Assembly (NCBI RefSeq): GCF_051297175.1 | Contig: NZ_JBINNY010000001.1 | Coordinates: 992,001-1,056,000, forward strand | Source: Dryocola sp051297175 | GTDB taxonomy: Bacteria; Pseudomonadota; Gammaproteobacteria; Enterobacterales; Enterobacteriaceae | Direction: 5' to 3' | DNA length: 64,000 bases | Shown: piece after piece, positions 25,333 through 34,193 of the stretch | How the letters are laid out: each line of letters opens with the position of its first letter | How positions within the stretch are numbered: the first letter of the stretch is position 1 | Position numbers and translations under genes: made by a program | The notes under the pieces: model-generated | What the model was told of the DNA's origin: nothing | The model's database searches: none | What the model saw: only the letters and a program-made list of their open reading frames with translations

Positions 25333-25674
25333 TCAAGCCACCTGCTGCACGCTGCTTTTACGGTACGCGGAAGGCGAAACGTTGTACTTCTTGCCGAAAA
25401 TTCGCGTGAACGACTGCTGGGAGTCAAACCCGTAGCGCTCTGAAATATCGACGATTCTGTCATTTGTATTGACCAAATCGTCTGCCGCCAGCAGCAGCTT
25501 TCTCTCCCTGATGTAGGTTCCCATGCTCTTTCCCGTGGTGCTGGTGAACATACGTTGCAAATACCACTTGGAATAGCCGGAATGCCTGGCGACATCCTCG
25601 ATTCTCAGCGGTTTATCCATGTTGTCTTCAATCCATTCAATCAGGGATTCCATGAAGCGTGCGGGCATGGACAT
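25333..25674 (-). CDS. ramA: RamA-like AraC/XylS transcriptional activator
   Basis: A single-domain AraC-family activator of the MarA/SoxS/Rob/RamA group, 113 residues. Both helix-turn-helices are visible: IEDVARHSGYSKWYLQRMF (residues about 25-43) and IVDISERYGFDSQQSFTRIF (about 75-94), joined by YIRERKLLLAADDL. ATG 25674 has AAGGAGG at good distance. Identification as RamA rests on family resemblance plus the romA and ramR neighbours. In Klebsiella, Enterobacter and Salmonella RamA raises acrAB-tolC efflux and lowers porin. It is more divergent from textbook RamA than the backbone genes are from E. coli, so a paralogue of the same group is possible. Confidence 0.8.
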   Translation of the reverse strand: MSMPARFMESLIEWIEDNMDKPLRIEDVARHSGYSKWYLQRMFTSTTGKSMGTYIRERKLLLAADDLVNTNDRIVDISERYGFDSQQSFTRIFGKKYNVSPSAYRKSSVQQVA

Positions 25675-25706
25675 ACATCCTCCTTTTCTTATGAATGCGT
25701 TGATTG

Positions 25707-26846
25707 TTAATCGGTTTTGGCTTCCCACCATGAAGGGAACTGCTGTTCCGGGTCGTTTATTTTGACCACTTCTCCCATTTCCGGCGTCAGCAGCTTGTAA
25801 AGTTTGTTTTTGCTTGCCGCAGCAATCCGTTTGTACGGGTCGTACCACGTATGGTTTGCCATGGTGAAGCGCCCCGCGTGTCCGGGGACGATGGCTTTCG
25901 CGTTCAGGTCGGCGGCAGCGGTGGCGGACTCTTCAGGCAGCATATGAATATTTTGCCAGGCCGGGTCGTACTGGCCGTTTTCCATAATCGCAAGATCGAC
26001 CGCGCCAAACCGTTCGCCGATCTTCTTGAAGTGCGGGCCGTAGCCGCTGTCGCCGCTGTAGAAAATTTTCTGCTCGGGGGTGACGAACATAAAGCTCGCC
26101 CACAGCGTTTTGTTGGCGGTTAAGCCGCGCCCGGAAAAATGGCGCGCAGGCAGTGCGTGAATGGTCAGATCGTCCGCCACGGTCACTTTTTCATGCCAGT
26201 CCAGCTCGCTGATGGTTTCAGGCGCAAAGCCCCAGGCTTCAAGATGCGAGCCCACGCCCAGCGAGGTGACTATCTGCTTAACCCTGGGCTTGAGCGCCAT
26301 CAGCGTCGGGTAGTCCAGGTGATCCCAGTGATCGTGGGAAATAATCAGATAGTCGATCTCCGGCATGTCCGAGGCCTGCCACGGGTAGTCGCTTGCAAAT
26401 GCCTTATTCATGAAGGTAAAGGGCGCGGCGTAGCTGCTAAATACCGGATCGATAAGAATTTTGTGTCCGTCGATCTGCATAAACCACGAAGAGTGGCCGA
26501 GCCAGATAATCAGATCCTCATCGCTTTTCAGCGCCTTAAGATCGGTGTTAACCACCGGCAGCGCGCGTTCAGGCCGGGTATCGCTGTGCTTTACGAACAG
26601 AAACTCCCACATTACCGACAGGAAGCCTCGACCGTTGGTGTACATAGGCGTTGGCGTTTCATTTTGAAACCTGCCGTCGCGCCAGTTTGGCGAAGCCTGA
26701 ATCCTTTCCAGACGCTCTCCGTCGGGCAATTTGCCAAATTCCGTCATTGAGAAGACTTTGGCAAAACCAGCAATACCGCTTGCTAACATAATGACCACCA
26801 GAATAAGTATTTTGACCGAGATGCGACGGGGCATGAGGGACGCCAT
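25707..26846 (-). CDS. romA: RomA-like metallo-beta-lactamase-fold hydrolase
   Basis: A 379-residue membrane-anchored metallo-beta-lactamase-fold protein. An N-terminal hydrophobic anchor (VKILILVVIMLASGIAGFA) covers about residues 11-29. The zinc motif HDHWDH is at 171-176, and later metal ligands lie in FYSGDSGYG and AIVPGHAGRF. It resembles RomA and NAPE-PLD/UlaG-type hydrolases; the substrate is unknown. It lies 32 bases upstream of ramA in the same direction and so is in one transcript. The first Met of the frame is used, but no good ribosome site is seen; the Met at residue 5 is an alternative. Confidence 0.85.
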   Translation of the reverse strand: MASLMPRRISVKILILVVIMLASGIAGFAKVFSMTEFGKLPDGERLERIQASPNWRDGRFQNETPTPMYTNGRGFLSVMWEFLFVKHSDTRPERALPVVNTDLKALKSDEDLIIWLGHSSWFMQIDGHKILIDPVFSSYAAPFTFMNKAFASDYPWQASDMPEIDYLIISHDHWDHLDYPTLMALKPRVKQIVTSLGVGSHLEAWGFAPETISELDWHEKVTVADDLTIHALPARHFSGRGLTANKTLWASFMFVTPEQKIFYSGDSGYGPHFKKIGERFGAVDLAIMENGQYDPAWQNIHMLPEESATAAADLNAKAIVPGHAGRFTMANHTWYDPYKRIAAASKNKLYKLLTPEMGEVVKINDPEQQFPSWWEAKTD

Positions 26847-26867
26847 CCATAGAGAGCAAACTTGCCT

Positions 26868-26887
26868 TTGAGTGAGTGAGCACTCAT
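26868..26887. promoter_or_regulatory. RamR operator
   Basis: TGAGTG-N6-CACTCAT matches the dyad reported for RamR (ATGAGTG-N6-CACTCAT) in all but the outermost left base. It begins 22 bases upstream of the romA start and overlaps the romA-ramA -10 hexamer. Confidence 0.8.
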
Positions 26888-26913
26888 TATAGAAACCGAC
26901 GGCGCGTCGTCAA
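26886..26913 (-). promoter_or_regulatory. romA-ramA promoter
   Basis: On the minus strand TTGACG (26913-26908) and a perfect TATAAT (26891-26886) are separated by 16 bases. The -10 overlaps the right arm of the RamR operator, so bound RamR should block RNA polymerase directly. Confidence 0.8.
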
Positions 26914-26959
26914 TCACATTTTTGTCAGCCGGGTTCCGCTAGTATGTAGCCCCCATGGC

Positions 26960-26987
26960 CGCCAGTATGGTTGCTCATACGCTGGCG
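26960..26987. repeat. Inverted repeat upstream of ramR
   Basis: CGCCAGTATG and CATACGCTGGCG can pair across GTTGCT (two unpaired bases). It is about 45 bases upstream of the ramR GTG start, so it would be in or near the ramR leader. Purpose unknown. Confidence 0.4.
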
Positions 26988-27032
26988 AACATGGTTTAAT
27001 TTCGGAGAAAATCGCAAGATCTGTGAGGAAAT

Positions 27033-27608
27033 GTGGCTCGTCCTAAAAGTGAAGATAAAAGATTAGCGCTGCTCGAAGCGGCAAACGTGGCCGTCGCTGA
27101 AAGAGGGTTAGGGGCGGCAACGTCGCTGATAGCCCGCAGGGCCGGGGTCGCCGAGGGGACGCTATTTCGCTATTTCGCTACCAAAGATGAGTTGCTCAAC
27201 GCGCTCTACCTGCACCTTAAAACCAGCCTGGGCAAAACGATGATGGAAAACTATCGGCCAGGCGCGTCGGTTAAAGAGCGTGCCCGCGCGGTGTGGAGCG
27301 GTTTTATCGATTGGGGTTTGATCTACCCGGCGGCCAGCAAATCAATGCGCCAGCTGGCGGTATCGGACAAAATCACCGAAGCCACGCTTGAGCAGGCCGC
27401 GCAGTTATACCCTGAGCTACACGAGCTGGCGGAAGCCTGCGTGACGAGCGAGTTTTTCTCCTGCGGGCAGTCCGCCTTTGCCGATGCGATATTCTTCTCG
27501 CTTGCGGAAACCACAATGGAATTCGCCTCGCGCGAGCCAGACGAGGCCGGAAACTATAAAACGGCGGGCTTTGAGGTGATGTGGCGGGCGATGACTAAAA
27601 GCTCCTGA
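27033..27608 (+). CDS. ramR: TetR-family repressor RamR
   Basis: RamR represses ramA and its own neighbourhood; bile salts and several drugs relieve it. The 191-residue protein begins MARPKSEDKRLALLEAA from a GTG codon with GAGGAA six bases upstream. The TetR HTH is AATSLIARRAGVAEGTLFRYFATKDELLNALYLHLK (first part ending at the FRYFATKDEL helix, residues about 30-60). The C-terminal effector domain ends SLAETTMEFASREPDEAG and FEVMWRAMTK, as in Salmonella RamR. It diverges from romA-ramA, with the operator between. Confidence 0.9.
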   Translation: MARPKSEDKRLALLEAANVAVAERGLGAATSLIARRAGVAEGTLFRYFATKDELLNALYLHLKTSLGKTMMENYRPGASVKERARAVWSGFIDWGLIYPAASKSMRQLAVSDKITEATLEQAAQLYPELHELAEACVTSEFFSCGQSAFADAIFFSLAETTMEFASREPDEAGNYKTAGFEVMWRAMTKSS

Positions 27609-27621
27609 TGTTGGTCAAACT

Positions 27622-27653
27622 GTAGGTCGGGTAAGCGCAAGCGCCACCCGACG
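27622..27653. repeat. REP palindrome between ramR and barA
   Basis: GTAGGTCGGGTAAGCG and CGCCACCCGACG arms form a single REP element between the convergent genes. Confidence 0.8.
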
Positions 27654-27685
27654 TTCCATCTGAAATTCCCCATCAGCCTGCAACA

Positions 27686-30439
27686 CTACCCCAACATCTG
27701 GTGCGCTTCTCTCGACACGTTATCCATCTCATCGAGCAGTTCCAGCAGTTCGGGCTCCAAATCCTGCGGCGCGACGCCGTTGCGCATCTCATGCTCGAGC
27801 GTCATGCACAGATTTTTCAGCCGCGGCACCCCGCTGTAGCTACAGCTGCCGTGCAGCTTGTGGATGATTTCCACCAGCCCCGGCGGGTTCTCGCCCACCA
27901 GCTGTTCTTCAACCGTGTTGCGCACTTCCGGCAGGAAAGCGAGCAGCATTTGCAGCATATCGCGCGCCAGGTCCGGCTTATTCGCCGCCTGATGCAGGGC
28001 CAGCGACCAGTCGATAGTTTGATTCTTGTTGCTCACCGGCGGCGCGCTTTCAGGCGCGGGGAGGGCGGCCACGATGGTGCCGGGCTGGTAGCGTGCCAGC
28101 AGGTTAAGCAGCTTCTGCTCTTCTATCGGCTTGGCGAGATAGTCGTTCATTCCGGCGCTCAGCAGCTTCTCTTTTTGCCCCGCCATAGCGTGCGCCGTGA
28201 CGGCAATCACCGGCGTAAGCTGGTGGTGCGGAAGCTGACGGATCAGTTCGCAGGCGCGGATGCCGTCCATCTCGGGCATCTGGATATCCATCAAAATGAT
28301 GTCGATCTGCATCTGCTTCGCGCGGTCGATGGCCTGTAGCCCGCTGTCGCACAGCACGACGTTCTGCACGTGGTCATCAAGCAGCGCGCCGATGAGCTTC
28401 AGGTTCGCCGGGTTATCGTCCACCGCCATCACCGTCATCGGGAATTTACCGCTGTTTTCGCCTTCGACAAGCGCGGGGGTTTTGCTGAACGAGCGGTCAG
28501 CCAGCATCGGCAGCAGGCGCGTCGAGGTGATAGGCTTGAGCAGACAGGCCGCCACGCCCTGTTTCTTGAGATCTTCCGCGTTGACCTGCGCGCGGCACGG
28601 CAGCGCCAGAATCAGGCAATCCGTCATGGTCGTGGCTTTGAACAGCTTCGGATTTTCCATGCTTAGCGTGTCGTTAAACGTCACCGGAACGCCGATAAGC
28701 AGAATGTCGTAATGCTCGTCGGGCAGGGTGGTGAACGACGGGCTGTAGACCACGGTCAGCGGCGTGTCGGCCAGCAGATTCAGCGTGCTTTGCGCGGCGG
28801 TAGCGTTCTGTTCTACGTAGCCAATACGCTTGCCGCTGAGGTTTTCCGTGGAATAGCCGTCCAGCACCGCGTTCGGGTTTAAATCGAGATTAACGTGGAA
28901 CCAGAAGGTCGAGCCGCGGTTTGGCTGGCTGTGGAAGGAGATATCGCCCCCCATTTCGTTAACCAGTTTCTGCGTGATGACAAGCCCCAGGCCGGTGCCG
29001 CCGTGACGGCGCGAAATACTGGCATCCGCCTGACGAAACGCCTGGAACAGCCGCGACTGCTCGCGTTCAGGAATGCCGATCCCGGTATCGTGGATCTGCA
29101 TTTCAATCTGCACCTTGTTGTTGCCCTGCGAGCGCTTTTCCACCAGCAGGTCGATATTGCCGCTTTCGGTAAATTTGATCGCGTTGCCGACCAGGTTGGT
29201 GATCACCTGCTGCAGGCGCAGCGGGTCGCCAATCACGTTATCCGGCACGTCGTTTTTAATATTGAGCGTTAGCTCCAGCCCCTTATCGTGGGCCGAATGG
29301 GCCAGCAGGATCACCACTTCGTCCAGCGTGCTGCGCAGCGGGAACGGAATGCTTTCGAGGATTAACTTGCCCGCTTCAAGCTTCGAGAAGTCCAGCACGT
29401 CGTTAATAATGGTCAGCAGGTTGTTCGCCGAACGTTCGATGGTGTGCAGATGGTCGCGCTGGGTGGCCGTCAGGTCGGTTTTGAGCGTCAGGCGCGTAAA
29501 GCCAATCACGCCGTTAAGCGGGGTACGCAGCTCGTGGGACATATTGGCGAGGAACTCAGACTTGATGCGCGCGGCTTCCTGGGCGCGCTTCTTGGCTAAA
29601 TCCAGCTCAACGTTCTGAATTTCCATCTGCTCAAGCGTTTCGCGTAAGTCCGAGGTGGCCTGGTCAATATTGTGCTGCATCTCCTCGTGGTAGGCGGTCA
29701 GCGACATCGCCATCGAGTTAATGCCGTTTTTCAGCATATCCAGCTCGCCAAGCATGAAGCCTTCCACGCGGCTGTCGAGCTGGCCGCGGCGGATGCGGTC
29801 AACGGTGTTCACCATGTTACGAATGGGGCTGGTCACGTCGCGCATCAGGCGGTAGGCAAAGAGCATCGCAATGCCGATGCAGAACAGCATCATCATTGTT
29901 GAGATGAATATTTCCCGGTACTGCTGCAGGCGCACGGATTTGAGATCTAGCTCCATCGCCACATAGCCGAGCGTGTTGCCAGCCTGCTTGGCATCGGTAA
30001 TTTCTGATTCATCCGGCGAATAACTTTCGGAGATAATCGGCGTGCGTAGGATAATCACATCGCCTTTACGGGTGACGCTCAGGCTGTTCGGCGGCTTCAC
30101 CCCGTCGGGAAGTTGCAGCATGGAGGGGCTAAGCTGAAAGTTTGAGGTGACAAACAGCTTGTTGTTTTCGTCGAACACCGAGATGGCGCGCACGATATCC
30201 GAATGGCGGCGGTGCAGCACGCTGACCAACTGGCGGATGGATTCACGGCTGTGGAAGTTCATGCCGTATTCGCTGGAAACGGCCAGCGGCTCAATGATGC
30301 TGGTACCGGCATCCTCCAGCTGGCGCTGTAAGTCGTTGTATCGATGGACAACGAAGAAGGTGCTGAGCAGCAAACCGATCATTAGCGTTGGCGCCAGAAT
30401 CAGGATCATCATGCGTGCCCGCAGGCTGTAGTTGGTCAT
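27686..30439 (-). CDS. barA: Hybrid sensor histidine kinase BarA
   Basis: BarA is the inner-membrane sensor (stimulated by short-chain carboxylates) that phosphorylates UvrY, which then activates csrB/csrC. The start at 30439 (MTNYSLRARMM) gives 917 residues, against 918 in E. coli. In order it has TM1 (MILILAPTLMIGLLLSTFF), a periplasmic domain, TM2 with HAMP, the histidine kinase with SHELRTPLNGVIGF (His near 300), the ATP domain HGGTGLGLVITQKL, the receiver DIILMDIQMPEMDGIRACEL, and the HPt domain IHKLHGSCSYSG (His near 860). All phosphorelay residues are present. It diverges from rlmD across 59 bases. Confidence 0.96.
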   Translation of the reverse strand: MTNYSLRARMMILILAPTLMIGLLLSTFFVVHRYNDLQRQLEDAGTSIIEPLAVSSEYGMNFHSRESIRQLVSVLHRRHSDIVRAISVFDENNKLFVTSNFQLSPSMLQLPDGVKPPNSLSVTRKGDVIILRTPIISESYSPDESEITDAKQAGNTLGYVAMELDLKSVRLQQYREIFISTMMMLFCIGIAMLFAYRLMRDVTSPIRNMVNTVDRIRRGQLDSRVEGFMLGELDMLKNGINSMAMSLTAYHEEMQHNIDQATSDLRETLEQMEIQNVELDLAKKRAQEAARIKSEFLANMSHELRTPLNGVIGFTRLTLKTDLTATQRDHLHTIERSANNLLTIINDVLDFSKLEAGKLILESIPFPLRSTLDEVVILLAHSAHDKGLELTLNIKNDVPDNVIGDPLRLQQVITNLVGNAIKFTESGNIDLLVEKRSQGNNKVQIEMQIHDTGIGIPEREQSRLFQAFRQADASISRRHGGTGLGLVITQKLVNEMGGDISFHSQPNRGSTFWFHVNLDLNPNAVLDGYSTENLSGKRIGYVEQNATAAQSTLNLLADTPLTVVYSPSFTTLPDEHYDILLIGVPVTFNDTLSMENPKLFKATTMTDCLILALPCRAQVNAEDLKKQGVAACLLKPITSTRLLPMLADRSFSKTPALVEGENSGKFPMTVMAVDDNPANLKLIGALLDDHVQNVVLCDSGLQAIDRAKQMQIDIILMDIQMPEMDGIRACELIRQLPHHQLTPVIAVTAHAMAGQKEKLLSAGMNDYLAKPIEEQKLLNLLARYQPGTIVAALPAPESAPPVSNKNQTIDWSLALHQAANKPDLARDMLQMLLAFLPEVRNTVEEQLVGENPPGLVEIIHKLHGSCSYSGVPRLKNLCMTLEHEMRNGVAPQDLEPELLELLDEMDNVSREAHQMLG

Positions 30440-30498
30440 GGGGTTCCGATATGGGACAATTGAGACAACAGTTAATATTTGAGAGCACTTCTCCACTC

Positions 30499-31812
30499 AT
30501 GGCGCAATTCTACTCTGCAAAGCGACGGGTTACGACTCGTCAGATCATAACCGTGACGGTTAACGACCTTGACCCATTTGGTCAGGGCGTGGCGCGCCAC
30601 AACGGAAAAGCGCTTTTTATTGCCGGTGCGCTGCCTGGTGAACAGGCGGAAGTCACGATCGTTGACGATAAGCGCAATTTTGCCCAGGCCGTGGTGAAGC
30701 GACGTTTAAACGATAGCCCGGAACGCGAAAAGCCGCGCTGCAAACATTTTGGCGTTTGCGGCGGCTGCCAGCAGCAGCATGCGAGCGTTGCCCTTCAGCA
30801 GGAGGCAAAATCCCGCGCTCTGGCGCGCATGATGGGCACTCGCGAAAAGCCTGCCGAGGTTAACGAAATCATCAGCGGGCAGCCCTGGGGCTACCGCCGT
30901 CGCGCCCGGCTGAGCCTGAATTTCCATTTAAAATCACAGACTCTGCAAATGGGGTTTCGCAAGGCGAGCGACAAAGAGCTGGTGGATATTCACCAGTGCC
31001 CCGTTTTGGTGCCCCAACTTGAGGCGCTGCTGGAACCGTTGCGCCAGTGCCTGTCCGAATTAAAAGCCGTTCGTCGGCTGGGGCACGTGGAGCTGGTGCT
31101 GGCGGACAGCGGCCCGCTGATGGTTCTGCGTCATCTTATTCCGTTAGAAACCGTCGACCGGCAAAAGCTGGAACGGTTTTCGCAAACTGCTGGCGTAGCG
31201 TTATTTCTTGCGCCCGACAGCGACACGCTGGAAGCGCTGGGTGAGGACACGCCCTGGTATCATTCAGACGGGCTACGCTTAAGCTTTAGCCCGCGTGATT
31301 TTATCCAGGTGAACGACGCGGTGAATCAGCAGATGGTGGCAAGGGCAATCGACTGGCTTGACGTCCAGCCAACCGACCGTGTGCTGGATCTGTTTTGCGG
31401 CATGGGTAATTTTACGCTGCCGCTGGCAAAACGAGCGGCAAGCGTGGTGGGCGTGGAAGGCGTTGCTGCGCTGGTGGCGAAAGGTGAATATAATGCCCGT
31501 CATAATTCGCTGAAAAATGTCACATTCTTTCATGAGAATCTGGAAGAGGATGTGACCCGCCATCCGTGGGCGGCACTCGGGTTTGATAAAATCTTACTCG
31601 ACCCGGCCCGTGCCGGTGCACCCGGCGTGATGCAGCATGTTATCAACCTTGCCCCGCAGCGCGTGGTCTATGTTTCATGTAACCCCACGACGCTTGCGCG
31701 TGATAGCGAAGCATTATTGAGCGCGGGTTACCAAATTAGGCGGCTGGCAATGCTCGACATGTTTCCCCACACTGGGCACCTGGAGTCCATGGCGCTTTTT
31801 GAGCGCGGTTAA
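30499..31812 (+). CDS. rlmD: 23S rRNA m5U1939 methyltransferase
   Basis: RlmD (RumA) makes m5U1939 in 23S rRNA with SAM. ATG 30499 (MAQFYSAKRRVTTRQ) gives 437 residues, close to 433 in E. coli. Features in order are an N-terminal TRAM domain, the [4Fe-4S] cysteines in PRCKHFGVCGGCQQQHA, SAM motif VLDLFCGMGNFTLPL, and the catalytic cysteine in YVSCNPTTLARD. A frame reaching back to 30388 runs into the barA coding strand and is not used. It is followed 44 bases later by relA. Confidence 0.95.
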   Translation: MAQFYSAKRRVTTRQIITVTVNDLDPFGQGVARHNGKALFIAGALPGEQAEVTIVDDKRNFAQAVVKRRLNDSPEREKPRCKHFGVCGGCQQQHASVALQQEAKSRALARMMGTREKPAEVNEIISGQPWGYRRRARLSLNFHLKSQTLQMGFRKASDKELVDIHQCPVLVPQLEALLEPLRQCLSELKAVRRLGHVELVLADSGPLMVLRHLIPLETVDRQKLERFSQTAGVALFLAPDSDTLEALGEDTPWYHSDGLRLSFSPRDFIQVNDAVNQQMVARAIDWLDVQPTDRVLDLFCGMGNFTLPLAKRAASVVGVEGVAALVAKGEYNARHNSLKNVTFFHENLEEDVTRHPWAALGFDKILLDPARAGAPGVMQHVINLAPQRVVYVSCNPTTLARDSEALLSAGYQIRRLAMLDMFPHTGHLESMALFERG

Positions 31813-31856
31813 GCCACAAGCTGGCAGTAGATGCGAGTACCCGACAGGAGAGGACA

Positions 31857-34085
31857 ATGGTTGCGGTAAGAAGTGCACATATCAACAAAGCTGGCGAGTT
31901 TGCGCCCGATAAATGGATTGAAAGTCTCGGGATCGCAAACCAGCAGTCATGTGAACGCTTAGCCGAAACCTGGCGTTATTGCGAACAGCAGACCAAGGGC
32001 CACCAGAACGCGGAGCTGCTGCTGTGGCGCGGCGTGGAGATGGTGGAAATCCTGTCCATGCTGAGCATGGACAATGACACCCTGCGCGCGGCGCTGCTAT
32101 TCCCGCTTGCCGATGCGGGCGTGGTGACCGAAGAGGTCATGCGCGAAAGCATTGATAACCAGGTCGTCACGCTGATTCACGGCGTGCGCGATATGGCTGC
32201 CATTCGCCAGCTGAAGGCCGCGCACACGGATTCCGTTTCCGCCGAACAGGTCGATAACGTCCGTCGCATGCTGCTGGCAATGGTTGATGACTTCCGCTGC
32301 GTGGTGATCAAGCTCGCCGAACGTATCGCCCACCTGCGCGAGGTAAAAGACGCGCCGGAAGACGAACGCGTGCTCGCGGCGAAAGAATGTACCAATATCT
32401 ACGCGCCGCTCGCTAACCGTCTTGGTATCGGGCAGCTGAAGTGGGAGCTTGAGGATTACTGCTTCCGCTATCTGCATCCTGCGGAATACAAGCGCATCGC
32501 CAAACTGCTGCACGAACGCCGAATCGATCGCGAACATTACATCGATGAGTTCGTCGGCTCGCTGCGTAAGTCGATGAAAGAAGAGGGCGTGAAGGCTGAA
32601 GTTTATGGCCGCCCGAAACACATCTACAGCATCTGGCGCAAGATGCAGAAAAAATCCCTCGCCTTTGACGAACTGTTCGACGTGCGCGCCGTGCGTATCG
32701 TCGCAGAACGCCTGCAGGACTGCTACGCCGCGCTGGGGATCGTGCACACCCACTTCCGCCATTTGCCGGACGAGTTCGACGATTACGTCGCCAACCCGAA
32801 ACCTAACGGCTATCAGTCAATCCACACCGTGGTGCTGGGGCCGAACGGCAAAACCATCGAAATCCAGATCCGTACCAAGCAGATGCACGAAGAGTCGGAG
32901 CTGGGCGTCGCCGCCCACTGGAAGTACAAAGAGGGCAACGCGCGCAGCGGCAACACCAGCCACGAAGACCGCATCGCGTGGCTGCGCAAGCTGATAGCCT
33001 GGCAGGAAGAGATGGCGGACTCCGGCGAGCTGCTCGACGAGGTGCGCAGCCAGGTCTTCGACGATCGCGTTTACGTCTTTACCCCGAAAGGGGACGTGGT
33101 GGACCTGCCCGCAGGCTCCACGCCGCTCGACTTTGCCTACCACATCCACAGCGATGTCGGGCACCGCTGCATCGGCGCGAAGATTGGCGGACGCATCGTG
33201 CCGTTTACCTATCAGCTGCAGATGGGCGATCAGATTGAAATCATCACCCAGAAGCAGCCGAACCCGAGCCGCGACTGGCTGAACCCGAACCTCGGCTACG
33301 TCACCACCAGCCGCGGGCGCGCCAAAATCCATAACTGGTTCCGTAAACAGGATCGCGACAAAAATATCCTCGCGGGCCGCCAGATTCTGGACGACGAAAT
33401 TGAACGCCTGGGCATCAGCCTGAAAGAGGCGGAAAAGACCCTGCTGCCGCGCTACAACTTCAACGACATTGAAGAGCTGCTGGCGGCTATCGGCGGCGGG
33501 GATATTCGCCTCAACCAGATGAGCAACTTCCTGCAGGCGCAGTTTAACAAGCCGACCGCCGCCGAGCAGGACGAGCAGGCGCTGCGCCAGCTGAAGCAGA
33601 AAACCTACGCGCCGCAGTCACGCAGCAAAGACAATGGCCGCGTGGTGGTCGAAGGCGTGGGCAACCTGATGCACCACATCGCGCGCTGCTGCCAGCCGAT
33701 TCCGGGCGATGAAATCGTTGGCTTCATTACCCAGGGGCGCGGCATCTCCATTCACCGGGCGGACTGCGATCAGCTTGCTGAGCTCCAGTCACACGCGCCG
33801 GAACGCATCGTGGATGCGGTGTGGGGCGAAAGCTATTCCAGCGGCTATTCGCTGGTGGTGCGCGTCACCGCCAACGACCGCAGCGGCCTGCTGCGCGATA
33901 TCACCACCATTCTTGCGAACGAAAAGGTCAACGTGCTGGGCGTGGCCAGCCGCAGCGATACCAAGCAGCAGCTGGCGACCATCGACATGAACATCGAAAT
34001 CTATAACCTGCAGGTGCTGGGTCGCGTGCTCGGCAAGCTGAACCAGGTGCCGGATATTATCGATGCGAAGCGTCTGCACGGCTGA
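31857..34085 (+). CDS. relA: GTP pyrophosphokinase RelA
   Basis: RelA makes (p)ppGpp on the ribosome when uncharged tRNA enters the A site. The 742-residue protein has the inactive HD-like hydrolase domain, the synthetase domain with the G-loop VYGRPKHIYSIWRKMQKK and NPKPNGYQSIHTVV (about residues 240-335), TGS (DRVYVFTPKGDVVDLPAGST) near 405, the zinc-finger region with HHIARCCQPIPGD near 605, and a C-terminal ACT domain. The HD metal site is not intact (the typical HDxxED is absent), as expected for RelA rather than SpoT. Ribosome site AGGAGAGG precedes the ATG. Confidence 0.96.
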   Translation: MVAVRSAHINKAGEFAPDKWIESLGIANQQSCERLAETWRYCEQQTKGHQNAELLLWRGVEMVEILSMLSMDNDTLRAALLFPLADAGVVTEEVMRESIDNQVVTLIHGVRDMAAIRQLKAAHTDSVSAEQVDNVRRMLLAMVDDFRCVVIKLAERIAHLREVKDAPEDERVLAAKECTNIYAPLANRLGIGQLKWELEDYCFRYLHPAEYKRIAKLLHERRIDREHYIDEFVGSLRKSMKEEGVKAEVYGRPKHIYSIWRKMQKKSLAFDELFDVRAVRIVAERLQDCYAALGIVHTHFRHLPDEFDDYVANPKPNGYQSIHTVVLGPNGKTIEIQIRTKQMHEESELGVAAHWKYKEGNARSGNTSHEDRIAWLRKLIAWQEEMADSGELLDEVRSQVFDDRVYVFTPKGDVVDLPAGSTPLDFAYHIHSDVGHRCIGAKIGGRIVPFTYQLQMGDQIEIITQKQPNPSRDWLNPNLGYVTTSRGRAKIHNWFRKQDRDKNILAGRQILDDEIERLGISLKEAEKTLLPRYNFNDIEELLAAIGGGDIRLNQMSNFLQAQFNKPTAAEQDEQALRQLKQKTYAPQSRSKDNGRVVVEGVGNLMHHIARCCQPIPGDEIVGFITQGRGISIHRADCDQLAELQSHAPERIVDAVWGESYSSGYSLVVRVTANDRSGLLRDITTILANEKVNVLGVASRSDTKQQLATIDMNIEIYNLQVLGRVLGKLNQVPDIIDAKRLHG

Positions 34086-34103
34086 TTTTACGGCTTGTGA
34101 CTT

Positions 34104-34172
34104 TGTAGGTCGGATAGGTGCGAGCGCCATCCGACATTATCTGGTGGATGGCGCTTTGCTTATCCACCCTAC
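34104..34172. repeat. BIME between relA and mazG
   Basis: Two REP palindromes, GTAGGTCGGATAGG / GCGCCATCCGAC (34104-34135) and GGTGGATGGCGC / CTTATCCACCCTAC (34143-34172), fill the space. In E. coli this interval holds mazEF; no such genes are here. Confidence 0.85.
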
Positions 34173-34193
34173 GCAAAATGTATAGGATCGACA

